Origin: Parabacteroides goldsteinii DSM 19448 = WAL 12034
GTDB taxonomy: Bacteria > Bacteroidota > Bacteroidia > Bacteroidales > Tannerellaceae
DNA length: 64,000 nt
Direction of reading: 5' to 3'
Assembly: GCF_000969835.1 (NCBI RefSeq)
Contig: NZ_KQ033914.1
Span: forward strand, 319,909 to 383,908
Shown piece by piece: positions 38,043 to 46,275 of the stretch. The translations under genes were made by a program, and so were the position numbers. The notes under the pieces were generated by a model, which worked only from the letters and a program-made list of their open reading frames with translations, did not search any database and was not told the origin of the DNA. Position 1 is the stretch's first letter; the number at the start of each line of letters is the position of its first letter.

Positions 38043-39314
38043 ATGTGGAAGCAACCCTGGGGATATGCAGAAGGATGGGCGATAAGTATCGGCCTGTTCA
38101 TTACCGGAGTCATTCTGCAAATGACAACCGGGAAGGTGGACGCGACTCTTTTCCGGTATCCCCTGAACGCTATAGCAGGAGGAGTGTTCCTGTTTTTCTT
38201 GATAATGATATATGCCGCGAGCCGTAAAGCTGCTGTCTTGCAGTGGTTTTACAGCCTGACGGCGAGTATTACGTCTTTGACGGCCTGGATGGTTTCGGTT
38301 ATCATCATGGGACTGACCCGACAAGTGGCTCCCTCCGCAACGGTTACTCACGGAGGACTACTGTCCGGGTTAGGTTTCATGCAAATGACGGTCTCGTGGC
38401 CTTTTATGCTGCTGTTCCTTTATTTTCTCTCCGTATTGGGGTTGGTGACGATTCGGAAGATAAGCTGTTTTAAATGGAAAGATGTTCCTTTTATCCTGAA
38501 TCATGCCGGATTATTCATTACGTTGCTGGCAGCCATTTTAGGAAATGGTGACTTGCAACGTCTGCGGATGACGGTTCCGCAAGGCGAACCGGAATGGCGG
38601 GCAACCGACGAAGCCGGAGAAATGCAGGAACTGCCTTTAGCCATCGAACTGAAATCATTTACAATCGACGAATATCCTCCGAAGTTGTTGATTATCGACA
38701 ATGCGGACGGTAAAGCGTTGCCCGAAAAGAATCCTGAAAACATCTTGGTCGAATCCACTCCTTTGTCCGGCAACCTGCTGGATTGGGAGATAGAAGTAAC
38801 CGACCTGTTGCCGATGGCCGCCTGCGTCCCCGGAAAGGACACGGTCAACTTTGTCGCCTTTCATTCCGAAGGGGCGACAACCGCCTTATACGTAACTGCC
38901 CGCAATAAGGCAAGCGGTGTCGAAAAAAGCGGTTGGGTGAGTTGCGGCAGTTTCATGTTCCCGTACGTATCACTGCAACTGAATGAGGAGGTGAGCCTGG
39001 TCATGCCGGAACGCGAACCGAAACGCTTCGCCTCCGAGGTCTTGGTGTATACGAAGGAAAAGGAGCAGGCCGAAGCATTGATTGAAGTGAATAAGCCTTT
39101 CAGTATGTCCGGCTGGAAGATTTACCAGCTAAGTTATGACGAAACAAAAGGGAAATGGAGCCGCCTGAGCATCTTCGAGTTGGTGAAAGACCCGTGGCTT
39201 CCGTTGGTATATACCGGCATTCTGATGATGTTGCTCGGCTCCGTCTGCCTTTTCATTCTGGCACCCGGGAATAAGCCGGAACAGACGGTGGTTAATGACA
39301 TAAAAACTGTATAA
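38043..39314 (+). CDS. resB: ResB-like cytochrome c biogenesis protein
   Basis: The frame opens with a TTG at 38037 overlapping nrfA; ATG 38043, 2 bp after the nrfA stop, is more likely, giving 423 residues. Four helices in the first 170 residues are followed by a large periplasmic region (about 175-380) and a last helix near 395-415, the ResB/CcsB layout. A segment ending WKIYQLSYDETKG near 365 is typical of ResB. With CcsA it forms the system II haem lyase that attaches haem to CXXCH/CXXCK sites of NrfH and NrfA. Confidence 0.85.
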   Translation: MWKQPWGYAEGWAISIGLFITGVILQMTTGKVDATLFRYPLNAIAGGVFLFFLIMIYAASRKAAVLQWFYSLTASITSLTAWMVSVIIMGLTRQVAPSATVTHGGLLSGLGFMQMTVSWPFMLLFLYFLSVLGLVTIRKISCFKWKDVPFILNHAGLFITLLAAILGNGDLQRLRMTVPQGEPEWRATDEAGEMQELPLAIELKSFTIDEYPPKLLIIDNADGKALPEKNPENILVESTPLSGNLLDWEIEVTDLLPMAACVPGKDTVNFVAFHSEGATTALYVTARNKASGVEKSGWVSCGSFMFPYVSLQLNEEVSLVMPEREPKRFASEVLVYTKEKEQAEALIEVNKPFSMSGWKIYQLSYDETKGKWSRLSIFELVKDPWLPLVYTGILMMLLGSVCLFILAPGNKPEQTVVNDIKTV

Positions 39315-39317
39315 CGT

Positions 39318-40112
39318 ATGGAATGGAATCATTTGATATATTTTGCTTTGCCGGCCGTATTCTGCTGGGGCATGGGAGCAATGGCGGCTTACCGGCCCGG
39401 CAAGTCGTTGCAGGTGGTTTTGTGGACGGTTGCCGGCCTGGCTATCTTTATGGCTTTCATCGTCGGGATGTGGGTGTCGTTGGAACGACCGCCGTTGCGG
39501 ACGATGGGGGAGACGCGCCTGTGGTACTCCTTCTTCCTGCCGGTTGCCGGAATCATTACTTATATCCGCTGGCGCTATAAATGGATCTTGTCTTTCAGTA
39601 CGGTCATGTCGCTGGTGTTTATTTGTATCAACCTGTTTAAGCCGGAGATACATAATAAGACACTGATGCCTGCCTTGCAAAGTCCCTGGTTTGCACCGCA
39701 TGTGATTGTTTATATGTTTGCCTATGCGATGCTGGGAGCGGGGGCCGTGGTGGCCGTCTATCTACTGGTCCGGTCGCGAAAGAGGGCGATTGAGCCGGGC
39801 GTAATGAATCTCTGCGATAACCTGGTCTATGTGGGAACTGCTTTCCTGACTATCGGGATGCTTTTCGGGGCGCTCTGGGCGAAAGAAGCCTGGGGGCATT
39901 ACTGGAGCTGGGACCCGAAAGAGACCTGGGCAGCAGCGACCTGGCTGGGCAATCTGCTGTATATACACTTCCGGTTTCAGAAGAACAAACAGTACAGGTC
40001 AGCCCTTGGAATACTGGTGTTCGCTTTTATCTTGCTGCAAGTTTGCTGGTTCGGCGTGAATTATCTGCCTTCGGCACAAGGCAACAGCGTACACGTTTAC
40101 AATATGGAATAA
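39318..40112 (+). CDS. ccsA: CcsA-type cytochrome c biogenesis protein
   Basis: A 264-residue polytopic membrane protein with about eight helices. The haem-handling motif WGHYWSWDPKETWA (about 195-208), a WWD-type sequence of CcsA/ResC, identifies it. With ResB upstream it exports and attaches haem to apocytochrome. The dedicated pair next to nrfA may serve the unusual CXXCK site. It starts 3 bp after resB and precedes the porin gene. Confidence 0.92.
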   Translation: MEWNHLIYFALPAVFCWGMGAMAAYRPGKSLQVVLWTVAGLAIFMAFIVGMWVSLERPPLRTMGETRLWYSFFLPVAGIITYIRWRYKWILSFSTVMSLVFICINLFKPEIHNKTLMPALQSPWFAPHVIVYMFAYAMLGAGAVVAVYLLVRSRKRAIEPGVMNLCDNLVYVGTAFLTIGMLFGALWAKEAWGHYWSWDPKETWAAATWLGNLLYIHFRFQKNKQYRSALGILVFAFILLQVCWFGVNYLPSAQGNSVHVYNME

Positions 40113-40149
40113 CAAATAAAAAGAAATATCAACTTAAAACATAAACGAT

Positions 40150-41460
40150 ATGAAGAAACGGGTGATTGTTTTTTCCGGGCTTCTGTTGGTAAGCTCGATG
40201 TGGATGAAAGCAGACGAAAATGAAACATCCAAGGATAAAGAGAATACATTCTCGATGAGTGCGCAGATACGTCCGCGTGCAGAGTACAGGAACGGAGTTT
40301 TAAATCCCCGTAGCGAAGGGCAGGAGCCGGCCGGCTTCATCAATAACCGTGCCCGCCTCTCCATGAATTACGAGCGGCAGAACCTCTCGATCGGCCTTTC
40401 CGCACAGCACGTAGGCGTCTGGGGACAGGACCCGCAGATCGACAAGAACGGCCGTTTCATCCTGAACGAGGCCTGGGCACAACTCGACTTCGGATACGGC
40501 CTCTTTGCTAAGCTCGGACGCCAGTCGCTCATCTACGACGACGAACGCATCCTCGGCGGACTGGACTGGAACATCGCCGGCCGTTATCACGACGCCCTGA
40601 AACTGGGGTATGAGAACAAACAGAACAAACTTCATCTCATCCTCGCCTTTAACCAGAACGACGAAACTAAAATAGGCGGCACCTTCTACGCCGAGGGCGC
40701 GCAGCCTTACAAGAACATGCAAACCCTTTGGTACCAGCATATCGGCAGCAAAGAATTTAAAGCCTCTTTCCTTTTCATGAACCTCGGACTGGAAGGCGGC
40801 GACCCGAAAGAAAAGGTTTCCGACACCCAGTTCATGCAAACGATGGGAGCAAACCTGTATTACCAGCCGGGCGACTGGACCTTTGGCGGTACCTTTTATT
40901 ACCAGTCCGGCAAGAATGCGAAGAAACGTGACGTCTCCGCTTTCCTCTGGGCTTTGAATGCCGCTTATAAAATCAATTCGCAATGGAGCGCTGCCCTCGG
41001 CAGCGATTACCTGAGCGGTGCAGACAATACGGACGGCCCGGATGCCAAATACACGGCCTTCGACCCGCTGTACGGAACCCATCACAAGTTCTACGGTGCG
41101 ATGGATTATTATTATGCCACCCCGTTTTTGCCGGGTTTCAATCCGGGACTTTGGGACAATCAGGTGAAGCTCGCCTTCAAACCGTCGAAAAAAGTCGACC
41201 TGTCGCTCGCCTACCATTATTTCTCCACCACAAGCGATGTAACGGTTAAAGGAAAAGACCTCGACCGCGGACTGGGTTCCGAACTCGACCTCCAGGTGGA
41301 CTGGCAGATTATGAAAGACGTGAAACTCTCCGCCGGTTACTCCACGATGCTCGGAACATCTACGATGGAAGCCGTCAAGGGAGGCAGTAAAGATAGTTGG
41401 CAAGACTGGGGATGGTTGTCGATCAACATCAACCCGAGAATATTTATTGCCAAGTGGTAA
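40150..41460 (+). CDS. Alginate-export-family outer-membrane porin
   Basis: A 436-residue beta-barrel protein with a signal peptide (VIVFSGLLLVSSMWMKA). The opening FSMSAQIRPRAEYRNGV...INNRARLSMNYERQNLSIGLSAQHVGVWGQD and the alternating aromatic strands fit the alginate_exp/OprE-like barrel family. In this cluster it most likely lets nitrite or another small anion through the outer membrane; the alginate name is only historical. The codon use is notably GC-rich at third positions compared with the glycan locus. Last gene of the nrf operon. Confidence 0.83.
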   Translation: MKKRVIVFSGLLLVSSMWMKADENETSKDKENTFSMSAQIRPRAEYRNGVLNPRSEGQEPAGFINNRARLSMNYERQNLSIGLSAQHVGVWGQDPQIDKNGRFILNEAWAQLDFGYGLFAKLGRQSLIYDDERILGGLDWNIAGRYHDALKLGYENKQNKLHLILAFNQNDETKIGGTFYAEGAQPYKNMQTLWYQHIGSKEFKASFLFMNLGLEGGDPKEKVSDTQFMQTMGANLYYQPGDWTFGGTFYYQSGKNAKKRDVSAFLWALNAAYKINSQWSAALGSDYLSGADNTDGPDAKYTAFDPLYGTHHKFYGAMDYYYATPFLPGFNPGLWDNQVKLAFKPSKKVDLSLAYHYFSTTSDVTVKGKDLDRGLGSELDLQVDWQIMKDVKLSAGYSTMLGTSTMEAVKGGSKDSWQDWGWLSININPRIFIAKW

Positions 41461-41467
41461 CTTGCAG

Positions 41468-41510
41468 GTGTCGGAAATGTTCTTATCTTTGTAAGAAACA
41501 TTTCCGACAC
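41468..41510. terminator. Long hairpin after the nrf operon
   Basis: GTGTCGGAAATGTTCTTA (41468-41485) pairs with 41492-41510 (TAAGAAACATTTCCGACAC) with a single bulged base. There is no U tract. It sits 15 bp upstream of the Crp/Fnr start codon, so it could be a terminator, or an operator or leader hairpin for that gene. Confidence 0.6.
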
Positions 41511-41524
41511 TAAATCGATGCTGA

Positions 41525-42190
41525 ATGAATATAACCGATATCTTTCAAATACCGTTGTTCCGGAATTTCACGCAGAAGATGCAGGAAGACTTCCTGGAAA
41601 ATCTGGAATACACACTAGAGAACCATCCGAAAGGGAAAACGATTATCCATCAGGGTTCGCCGTGCCAGGCCATACACGTTCTGCTCGAAGGCAAACTGAA
41701 CGTAGACGTAGTCGATGTCTCGGGAGGCGAAGTCAGGGTAGAGGTCATCAAAGCCCCGCGCACCTTTGCCACCCCGCATGTTTTTGCCGAAAAGAACCAG
41801 TTCCCCGCCACCTTCTCGGTCGAGGAAGATGTCGTCCTGATGAAGATTTCCAAAGATTCATTCTTTAAGATGATGCATTCGATGCCCGTGCTCCTTCATA
41901 ACTTCCTTTGCGTCAGCACCAGTTGCAACAAATGCACCATGACCCGCCTGCGTGTCCTCTCTTTCCGCGGCATCCGCAGCCGTTACATTTATTATCTGAT
42001 AGACCATCTGAAAGAGGGAGAAGACACGGTCGATATGGAGCACAACCAGGTGCAGCTTGCCGAGTATTTCGGCGTCACGCGGCCCGCCCTTTCCAAAGAA
42101 ATTAATAAGCTCGTAGACAGCGGTTTCATCCGCATCTCGCGTAACAAGGTGAAGATACTGAACAAGCAAGCCCTTATCAGCATGCTATAA
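41525..42190 (+). CDS. Crp/Fnr-family transcriptional regulator (nrf cluster)
   Basis: A 221-residue regulator. Residues 1 to about 120 form the cyclic-nucleotide-type sensory barrel; a dimer helix follows; the winged HTH is at about 165-205 with VQLAEYFGVTRPALSKEINKLVDSGFIRI. There is no N-terminal Fe-S Cys cluster; three Cys in TSCNKCT-like order near the dimer helix may be notable. The position right after the nrf operon suggests control of nitrite respiration. It is a candidate for binding the palindrome upstream of nrfH, as is the related protein at 62829. Confidence 0.88.
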   Translation: MNITDIFQIPLFRNFTQKMQEDFLENLEYTLENHPKGKTIIHQGSPCQAIHVLLEGKLNVDVVDVSGGEVRVEVIKAPRTFATPHVFAEKNQFPATFSVEEDVVLMKISKDSFFKMMHSMPVLLHNFLCVSTSCNKCTMTRLRVLSFRGIRSRYIYYLIDHLKEGEDTVDMEHNQVQLAEYFGVTRPALSKEINKLVDSGFIRISRNKVKILNKQALISML

Positions 42191-42271
42191 AATTCAGCAT
42201 ATTGTCCCGCATCCCCTTGCCGGAAAAAATAATCATCGTACATTTGCCTGCGTTACAGAATTGTTGAAAGT

Positions 42272-43612
42272 ATGGGAAAAGTACTGATTATTGACGACGA
42301 AAAGCAGATTTTAGGTTTACTCTCACGTATCATCGGACTTGAAGGTTACGATGTATTCCAGGCGTCCACCTGCCGGGCAGGTCTTAAACAACTGGAACAA
42401 CACACCCCCGAAGTCATCCTGTGCGACGTCTGCCTGCCCGACGGCAGCGGCGTTGAACTTGTACGCGAACTAAAGAAGCTGCGTCCCCATTCCGAAATCA
42501 TCCTGCTGACCGCCCACGGTAACATCCCCGACGGCGTGCAAGCCATCAAGAACGGTGCTTTCGATTATATCACCAAAGGCGACGACAACAATAAAATCCT
42601 CCCCCTGATCGCCAAAGCTATGGAGAAAGCCTCCGCCGCCTACCGTCAGGAGAAAGCTGCCGTTTCGCCGGTCGGCCGGCAATATTCGTTCGACACCATC
42701 GTCGGCAAATCGCCTGCCATACAGGAGGCGATCGCCCTGGCCCGCAAGGTGGCGCAAACCGATGTACCCGTGCTGCTGACAGGCGAGACAGGCACCGGAA
42801 AGGAAGTCTTCGCCCAGTCCATCCACCAACACAGTTCGCGCAGCGGAAAAGCCTTTGTGGCTATCAACTGCTCTTCTTTCAGCCGCGACCTGCTGGAGAG
42901 CGAGATGTTCGGTCATAAAGCAGGCGCTTTCACGGGTGCTTTGAAGGAGACGAAAGGACTTTTCGAGGAGGCCGACAACGGCACTATCTTCCTTGATGAA
43001 ATCGGTGAAATGGCTTTCGACCTGCAAGCCAAGCTGTTGCGTATCTTGGAAACCGGCGAGTTCATCAAGATTGGCGATACACGTCCGGTAAAGGTCAACG
43101 TCCGTGTCATTGCCGCCACCAACCGCGATCTTTCCAAAGAGATTGCCGAGGGACATTTCCGCGAAGATTTGTTTTACCGCCTTTCCGTTTTCCAGATACA
43201 TCTGCCGCCGTTACGGGAACGGTCGGAGGATATTCCGTTGCATGTGAAGGCGTTCGTTGCGGCTTTGTCGGCAAAGATGGGCAAGGAAATCCAGACGATT
43301 TCGCCTGATTATATCAACCTGCTGAAAAAATACGCCTGGAAAGGAAATGTCCGCGAACTCCGGAATGTGGTGGAACGCAGCCTGATTATTGCGGATGGCG
43401 ATGTGCTGACACCGGATTCCTTGCCCCTGAACATTCAGCAACCCAATGCCTCGGCAAACGAAGCCTATGCCGGGTTCGACCTGAGCGGCGTTGAAAAAAT
43501 GCATATACAGAAAGTCCTGAAATATACGAACGGGAATAAAACCGAAACTTCCCGCCTGCTGGGTATCGGGTTGACTACGCTGTATAGGAAGATTGAGGAA
43601 TACGGGTTGTAG
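42272..43612 (+). CDS. NtrC-family sigma-54-dependent response regulator
   Basis: A 446-residue protein with three domains. The receiver (1-120) has acidic residues DDE at 8-10 and the phospho-acceptor Asp 52 in LCDVCLPDG. The AAA+ domain (about 150-380) has Walker A GETGTGKE near 171, the GAFTGA sigma-54 contact loop near 220 and Walker B DNGTIFLDE. The C-terminal Fis-type HTH is ETSRLLGIGLTTLYRKIEEYG. No kinase gene adjoins it. It is the only such activator in the window and may drive the sigma-54 promoter before kdp. Confidence 0.94.
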   Translation: MGKVLIIDDEKQILGLLSRIIGLEGYDVFQASTCRAGLKQLEQHTPEVILCDVCLPDGSGVELVRELKKLRPHSEIILLTAHGNIPDGVQAIKNGAFDYITKGDDNNKILPLIAKAMEKASAAYRQEKAAVSPVGRQYSFDTIVGKSPAIQEAIALARKVAQTDVPVLLTGETGTGKEVFAQSIHQHSSRSGKAFVAINCSSFSRDLLESEMFGHKAGAFTGALKETKGLFEEADNGTIFLDEIGEMAFDLQAKLLRILETGEFIKIGDTRPVKVNVRVIAATNRDLSKEIAEGHFREDLFYRLSVFQIHLPPLRERSEDIPLHVKAFVAALSAKMGKEIQTISPDYINLLKKYAWKGNVRELRNVVERSLIIADGDVLTPDSLPLNIQQPNASANEAYAGFDLSGVEKMHIQKVLKYTNGNKTETSRLLGIGLTTLYRKIEEYGL

Positions 43613-43622
43613 TTAACTATAA

Positions 43623-43653
43623 CCCCCCCTGCCCCCTTCTCGAGAGGGGAGGG
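43623..43653. repeat. GC-rich palindromic repeat, single copy
   Basis: CCCCT..CTCGAGAGGGG forms a hairpin between two convergent stop codons and probably serves as a bidirectional terminator. It is the same sequence family as the two arms found between kdpA and kdpB. Confidence 0.7.
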
Positions 43654-43657
43654 GATA

Positions 43658-44326
43658 CTATCCCAAATATTTTTCCACCTTCTGATAGAACGTCGCCAGA
43701 TGCGCCCCATCCACAAACCCGTGATGCACGTTGATCGCGACGGGGATAACCAGTTTTCCTTCCCTCGTCACCGCCTTCCCCACGTTCAGTAACGGGTAGC
43801 TGCTACCGCTTTCGCGCTCCTGCGTATGAGTCATCGATGTAAAATAAAGGTCGGGCGTCGCGCTCACCAGGATAACACTGTACCGGTTTTCTTCGGACGA
43901 CAGGTTTTCGGCATTATACGGGTCTCCGTCCTCCGGGATAGAGGCGATGATACGTCGCGCCTCCCGATGGAAGTCCTCAAATCCGGTTATCCATGGAATC
44001 CTGACCGTAAAGAATTTCCCGTTCTCCTTCATCCGGATGGGGCATAAGACATCGACAGTCTCGAAATATATTATCTGCCCTTCGTCATCTACTCTGAAGC
44101 GCAACTCCTTAATCTCGTTTGCCGCCCGCAAGATGGCGTATAAATAATGTATGAAGAAGGACTGCCCGTTCTTTTTCGCTTTCTCTTTTGCCGCAGTACA
44201 TTCCACTTCGGAGGTAATAGTGATACACGGATTCAGGAAATTCCGGAAGAAATTAAAGTTATCTTTCCGTTCCCACGTTTCAATATCGACGATTTGTCTT
44301 TTCGGAAAGGCCGTTTGCTTATCCAT
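43658..44326 (-). CDS. CatA-like O-acetyltransferase
   Basis: A 222-residue member of the trimeric chloramphenicol acetyltransferase family. The catalytic motif HHGFVDGAHLATF (His near 198) and the WERKDNFNFFRNFLNPCITITSEVECT opening match CAT type A. It would transfer acetyl from acetyl-CoA to a hydroxyl group. Chromosomal homologues are common in Bacteroidales and do not always give chloramphenicol resistance, so resistance should not be assumed. Convergent with the NtrC-type gene. Confidence 0.88.
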   Translation of the reverse strand: MDKQTAFPKRQIVDIETWERKDNFNFFRNFLNPCITITSEVECTAAKEKAKKNGQSFFIHYLYAILRAANEIKELRFRVDDEGQIIYFETVDVLCPIRMKENGKFFTVRIPWITGFEDFHREARRIIASIPEDGDPYNAENLSSEENRYSVILVSATPDLYFTSMTHTQERESGSSYPLLNVGKAVTREGKLVIPVAINVHHGFVDGAHLATFYQKVEKYLG

Positions 44327-44739
44327 TCTCTACTAAGTTTTATTGATTAGATGCAAAGATAGCTATTTCGTTTTGAAGGAATCTATTTTTTGAAAAGGAA
44401 GACTGAAAACTTATTGTAAAATCAATCAATACCGAAATCCTCATAAGATTGATTTTTTATTAATAAAAAAATATATATACTAATAGGGGATTTTCACAAT
44501 TGAAACATGTTAAATCCTAAATGAATAACCTACTTGTATCCATTGAAAAACAATCGTGAAAAGTGTTAAGTGCGAATGACTAAATTAATCGTTCCTTTTT
44601 TCCTGTCATTGCAAAGGAAGGAAAAATAATTAAATAAACAAATATTATTTCAAAAAAAATCAAAGAGAATGATTGATTTTCTTATCATAATGAGCGTTAT
44701 TTAATCGGATATGATTATTTCTAAAGAAAAACTTAAACG

Positions 44740-44771
44740 TGACTAGAAAAAAGGAACGTTTTTTCTAGTCA
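44740..44771. repeat. Strong AT-rich hairpin
   Basis: TGACTAGAAAAA (44740-44751) pairs with TTTTTCTAGTCA (44760-44771). The segment CGTTCCTTTTTTC at 44590-44602 is an inverted match to part of this hairpin, about 150 bp away. The stretch 44327-45184 contains no gene I can support apart from the small ORF below. Confidence 0.5.
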
Positions 44772-44843
44772 TTTTGCTGTTAATAAATATAAACGTAAAT
44801 ATAATTTGACCCCTTGACGGGCCATAACTTAAATCTAATAAAA

Positions 44844-44978
44844 ATGAAACAAAGACAATCTGAACATCCTCCGGATGTTGATAAACAAAAGGAGGAAGCG
44901 AGAATAAAAATTAGAGATAACGATAAAATTGTTTTCAAGCAAATCATTTAATACTAGATATGCCGATTTTTTGTCGTG
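44844..44978 (+). CDS. Possible 44-residue small protein
   Basis: ATG 44844 to TGA 44978 encodes a charged peptide beginning MKQRQSEHPPDVDKQKEEAR, with no membrane segment. Position and AT-rich context make it only a candidate. Nothing else supports it. Confidence 0.2.
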
Positions 44979-44994
44979 AGACACATACGGCAGC

Positions 44995-45105
44995 CAAAGC
45001 TTTCGATACGAGTATCGAAAGCTTTCTACACAACGAAGGCGCCCCCGATATAAGTATCGAACCAGTTTAAAGGGTTTTTTGTTTCATCGATATAAGTATC
45101 GGGGG
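44995..45105 (+). promoter_or_regulatory. Three CGATA-N4-TATCG palindromes upstream of DUF6261 gene
   Basis: The motif occurs at 45003-45016 (spacer CGAG), 45045-45058 (TAAG) and 45088-45101 (TAAG). Centres are 42 and 43 bp apart, that is four helical turns, placing all three on one DNA face. The first is extended to AAAGCTTTCGATAC on each side of a 2-bp centre. The outer two are flanked by CCCC and GGGG, so they can also pair with each other. They end 80 bp before the start codon at 45185. Confidence 0.65.
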
Positions 45106-45184
45106 ATTGTGTCTAGAGTGTAATGTTATTGTAAAATATTGAAAATATTTTTACCAGGTACTAAAAGAATAGAAACACATACTT

Positions 45185-45979
45185 ATGACTAAAATACAAA
45201 CATTTGGAACAAAAACACGGTTGAAGAATAACGAAAGTCTGACGTTCGGTCGTGAAATAGAAACAGCTATCGAAGCCAAAGGCGACGATACACTGGAGAT
45301 AACCGATATATTTCCCGATTATAAGGCAAAATTGCAGGCGTTCGATGATAGCATTGTCAACGTTGCCAAAAGTTCTATTACCGAACAGATGACTACGGGT
45401 AACAAACAGCGTGGTAACCTGCATGTTGCCATACTTATAGAAATAAGAAACGGATTGAGACACTTCGATCAGGATAAGCGAGACGGTGCTTTGCGTCTGA
45501 GCGTATTGGCTGATACTTTTACCGGTGCCCAACGGCGCTCGTTCGACGACCAGACAAGTTTCATCAATAACTTTTTGCAGGAACTGGCGTCCGATAAATA
45601 CAAGGCGGACGCTACTCTCTTAGGTTTGGACGGCTGGATAGCCGAACTTAAAAAAGCGAACGACCTTTGTGCTGAACTGACATCGAAGCGCTCGAAAGAA
45701 CACTCCGAAAAGAGCGGAAAAGGAAGTACCGAAATGACACGTCCCATTTACGAGAAGGCTTATAACGCATTGGTGGAAAAACTAAATGCCCTGGCACTCG
45801 TCAAAGGAGATGATAAATACGCCGAACTGTTCGCATGGTGGAACGCGCGTATCGATCATTACCGTGTCGTCATCTCCGACAGCCTCGGAGCAGGCAAGGG
45901 AGGAAAGACAAGCACCGGAACTACCCGCCCGCCATCATCGGGAGGAAGTAGCGGTGGCGACCGTCCTGAAATTGAATAG
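45185..45979 (+). CDS. DUF6261-family protein with DRPEIE tail
   Basis: A 264-residue soluble, mostly helical protein without signal peptide. It fits the Bacteroidales DUF6261 family of unknown function as far as I can tell (IQTFGTKTRLKNNESLTFGREIETAIE at the start; KANDLCAELTSKRSKEHSEKSG in the middle). After about residue 240 a low-complexity linker rich in Gly, Ser, Thr and Pro leads to GGDRPEIE. The same ending occurs on the DUF4469 protein at 5305. It is flanked by long non-coding DNA and preceded by an array of three palindromes. Its role is unknown. Confidence 0.7.
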   Translation: MTKIQTFGTKTRLKNNESLTFGREIETAIEAKGDDTLEITDIFPDYKAKLQAFDDSIVNVAKSSITEQMTTGNKQRGNLHVAILIEIRNGLRHFDQDKRDGALRLSVLADTFTGAQRRSFDDQTSFINNFLQELASDKYKADATLLGLDGWIAELKKANDLCAELTSKRSKEHSEKSGKGSTEMTRPIYEKAYNALVEKLNALALVKGDDKYAELFAWWNARIDHYRVVISDSLGAGKGGKTSTGTTRPPSSGGSSGGDRPEIE

Positions 45980-46130
45980 GAGGTTAGGATTGATAAGGGG
46001 GGTAGGCGGAGGCCGCGAGGTTTCCGCCTGCATTTTTGATACGAATTTGATATTCCATATTATGTTTTTTATGTGCTATTTTTGTGATAGTCAATAAAAA
46101 TCAATGGTTTTCATGGATTTAATTACAAAT

Positions 46131-46138
46131 TATCTTTG
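46131..46138 (+). promoter_or_regulatory. -7 box upstream of PAS kinase
   Basis: TATCTTTG matches TAnnTTTG and lies 138 bp before the kinase ATG. A second match, TATTTTTG, is at 46077-46084. The -33 elements are weak for both. Confidence 0.35.
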
Positions 46139-46275
46139 AAGAATAGATTTATTACAATAACTTTGCAGATAATATAAAAGCAATGTTTTTCAACTATTCT
46201 TCATATGTAGGTAAGATGAAACAGAAAATACAATGAATTTATTAAAAGGGTATAACTTGGGTCTAAAATAAAATT

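Noticed and set aside
40300..41403. 367-residue open frame opposite the porin gene
   Set aside because: It mirrors a GC-rich coding sequence, has no family resemblance, and the plus-strand barrel protein is convincing.
43658..44326. Chloramphenicol resistance gene
   Set aside because: The family match is good, but chromosomal CatA-like proteins of this group often lack resistance activity, and no mobile context is seen.
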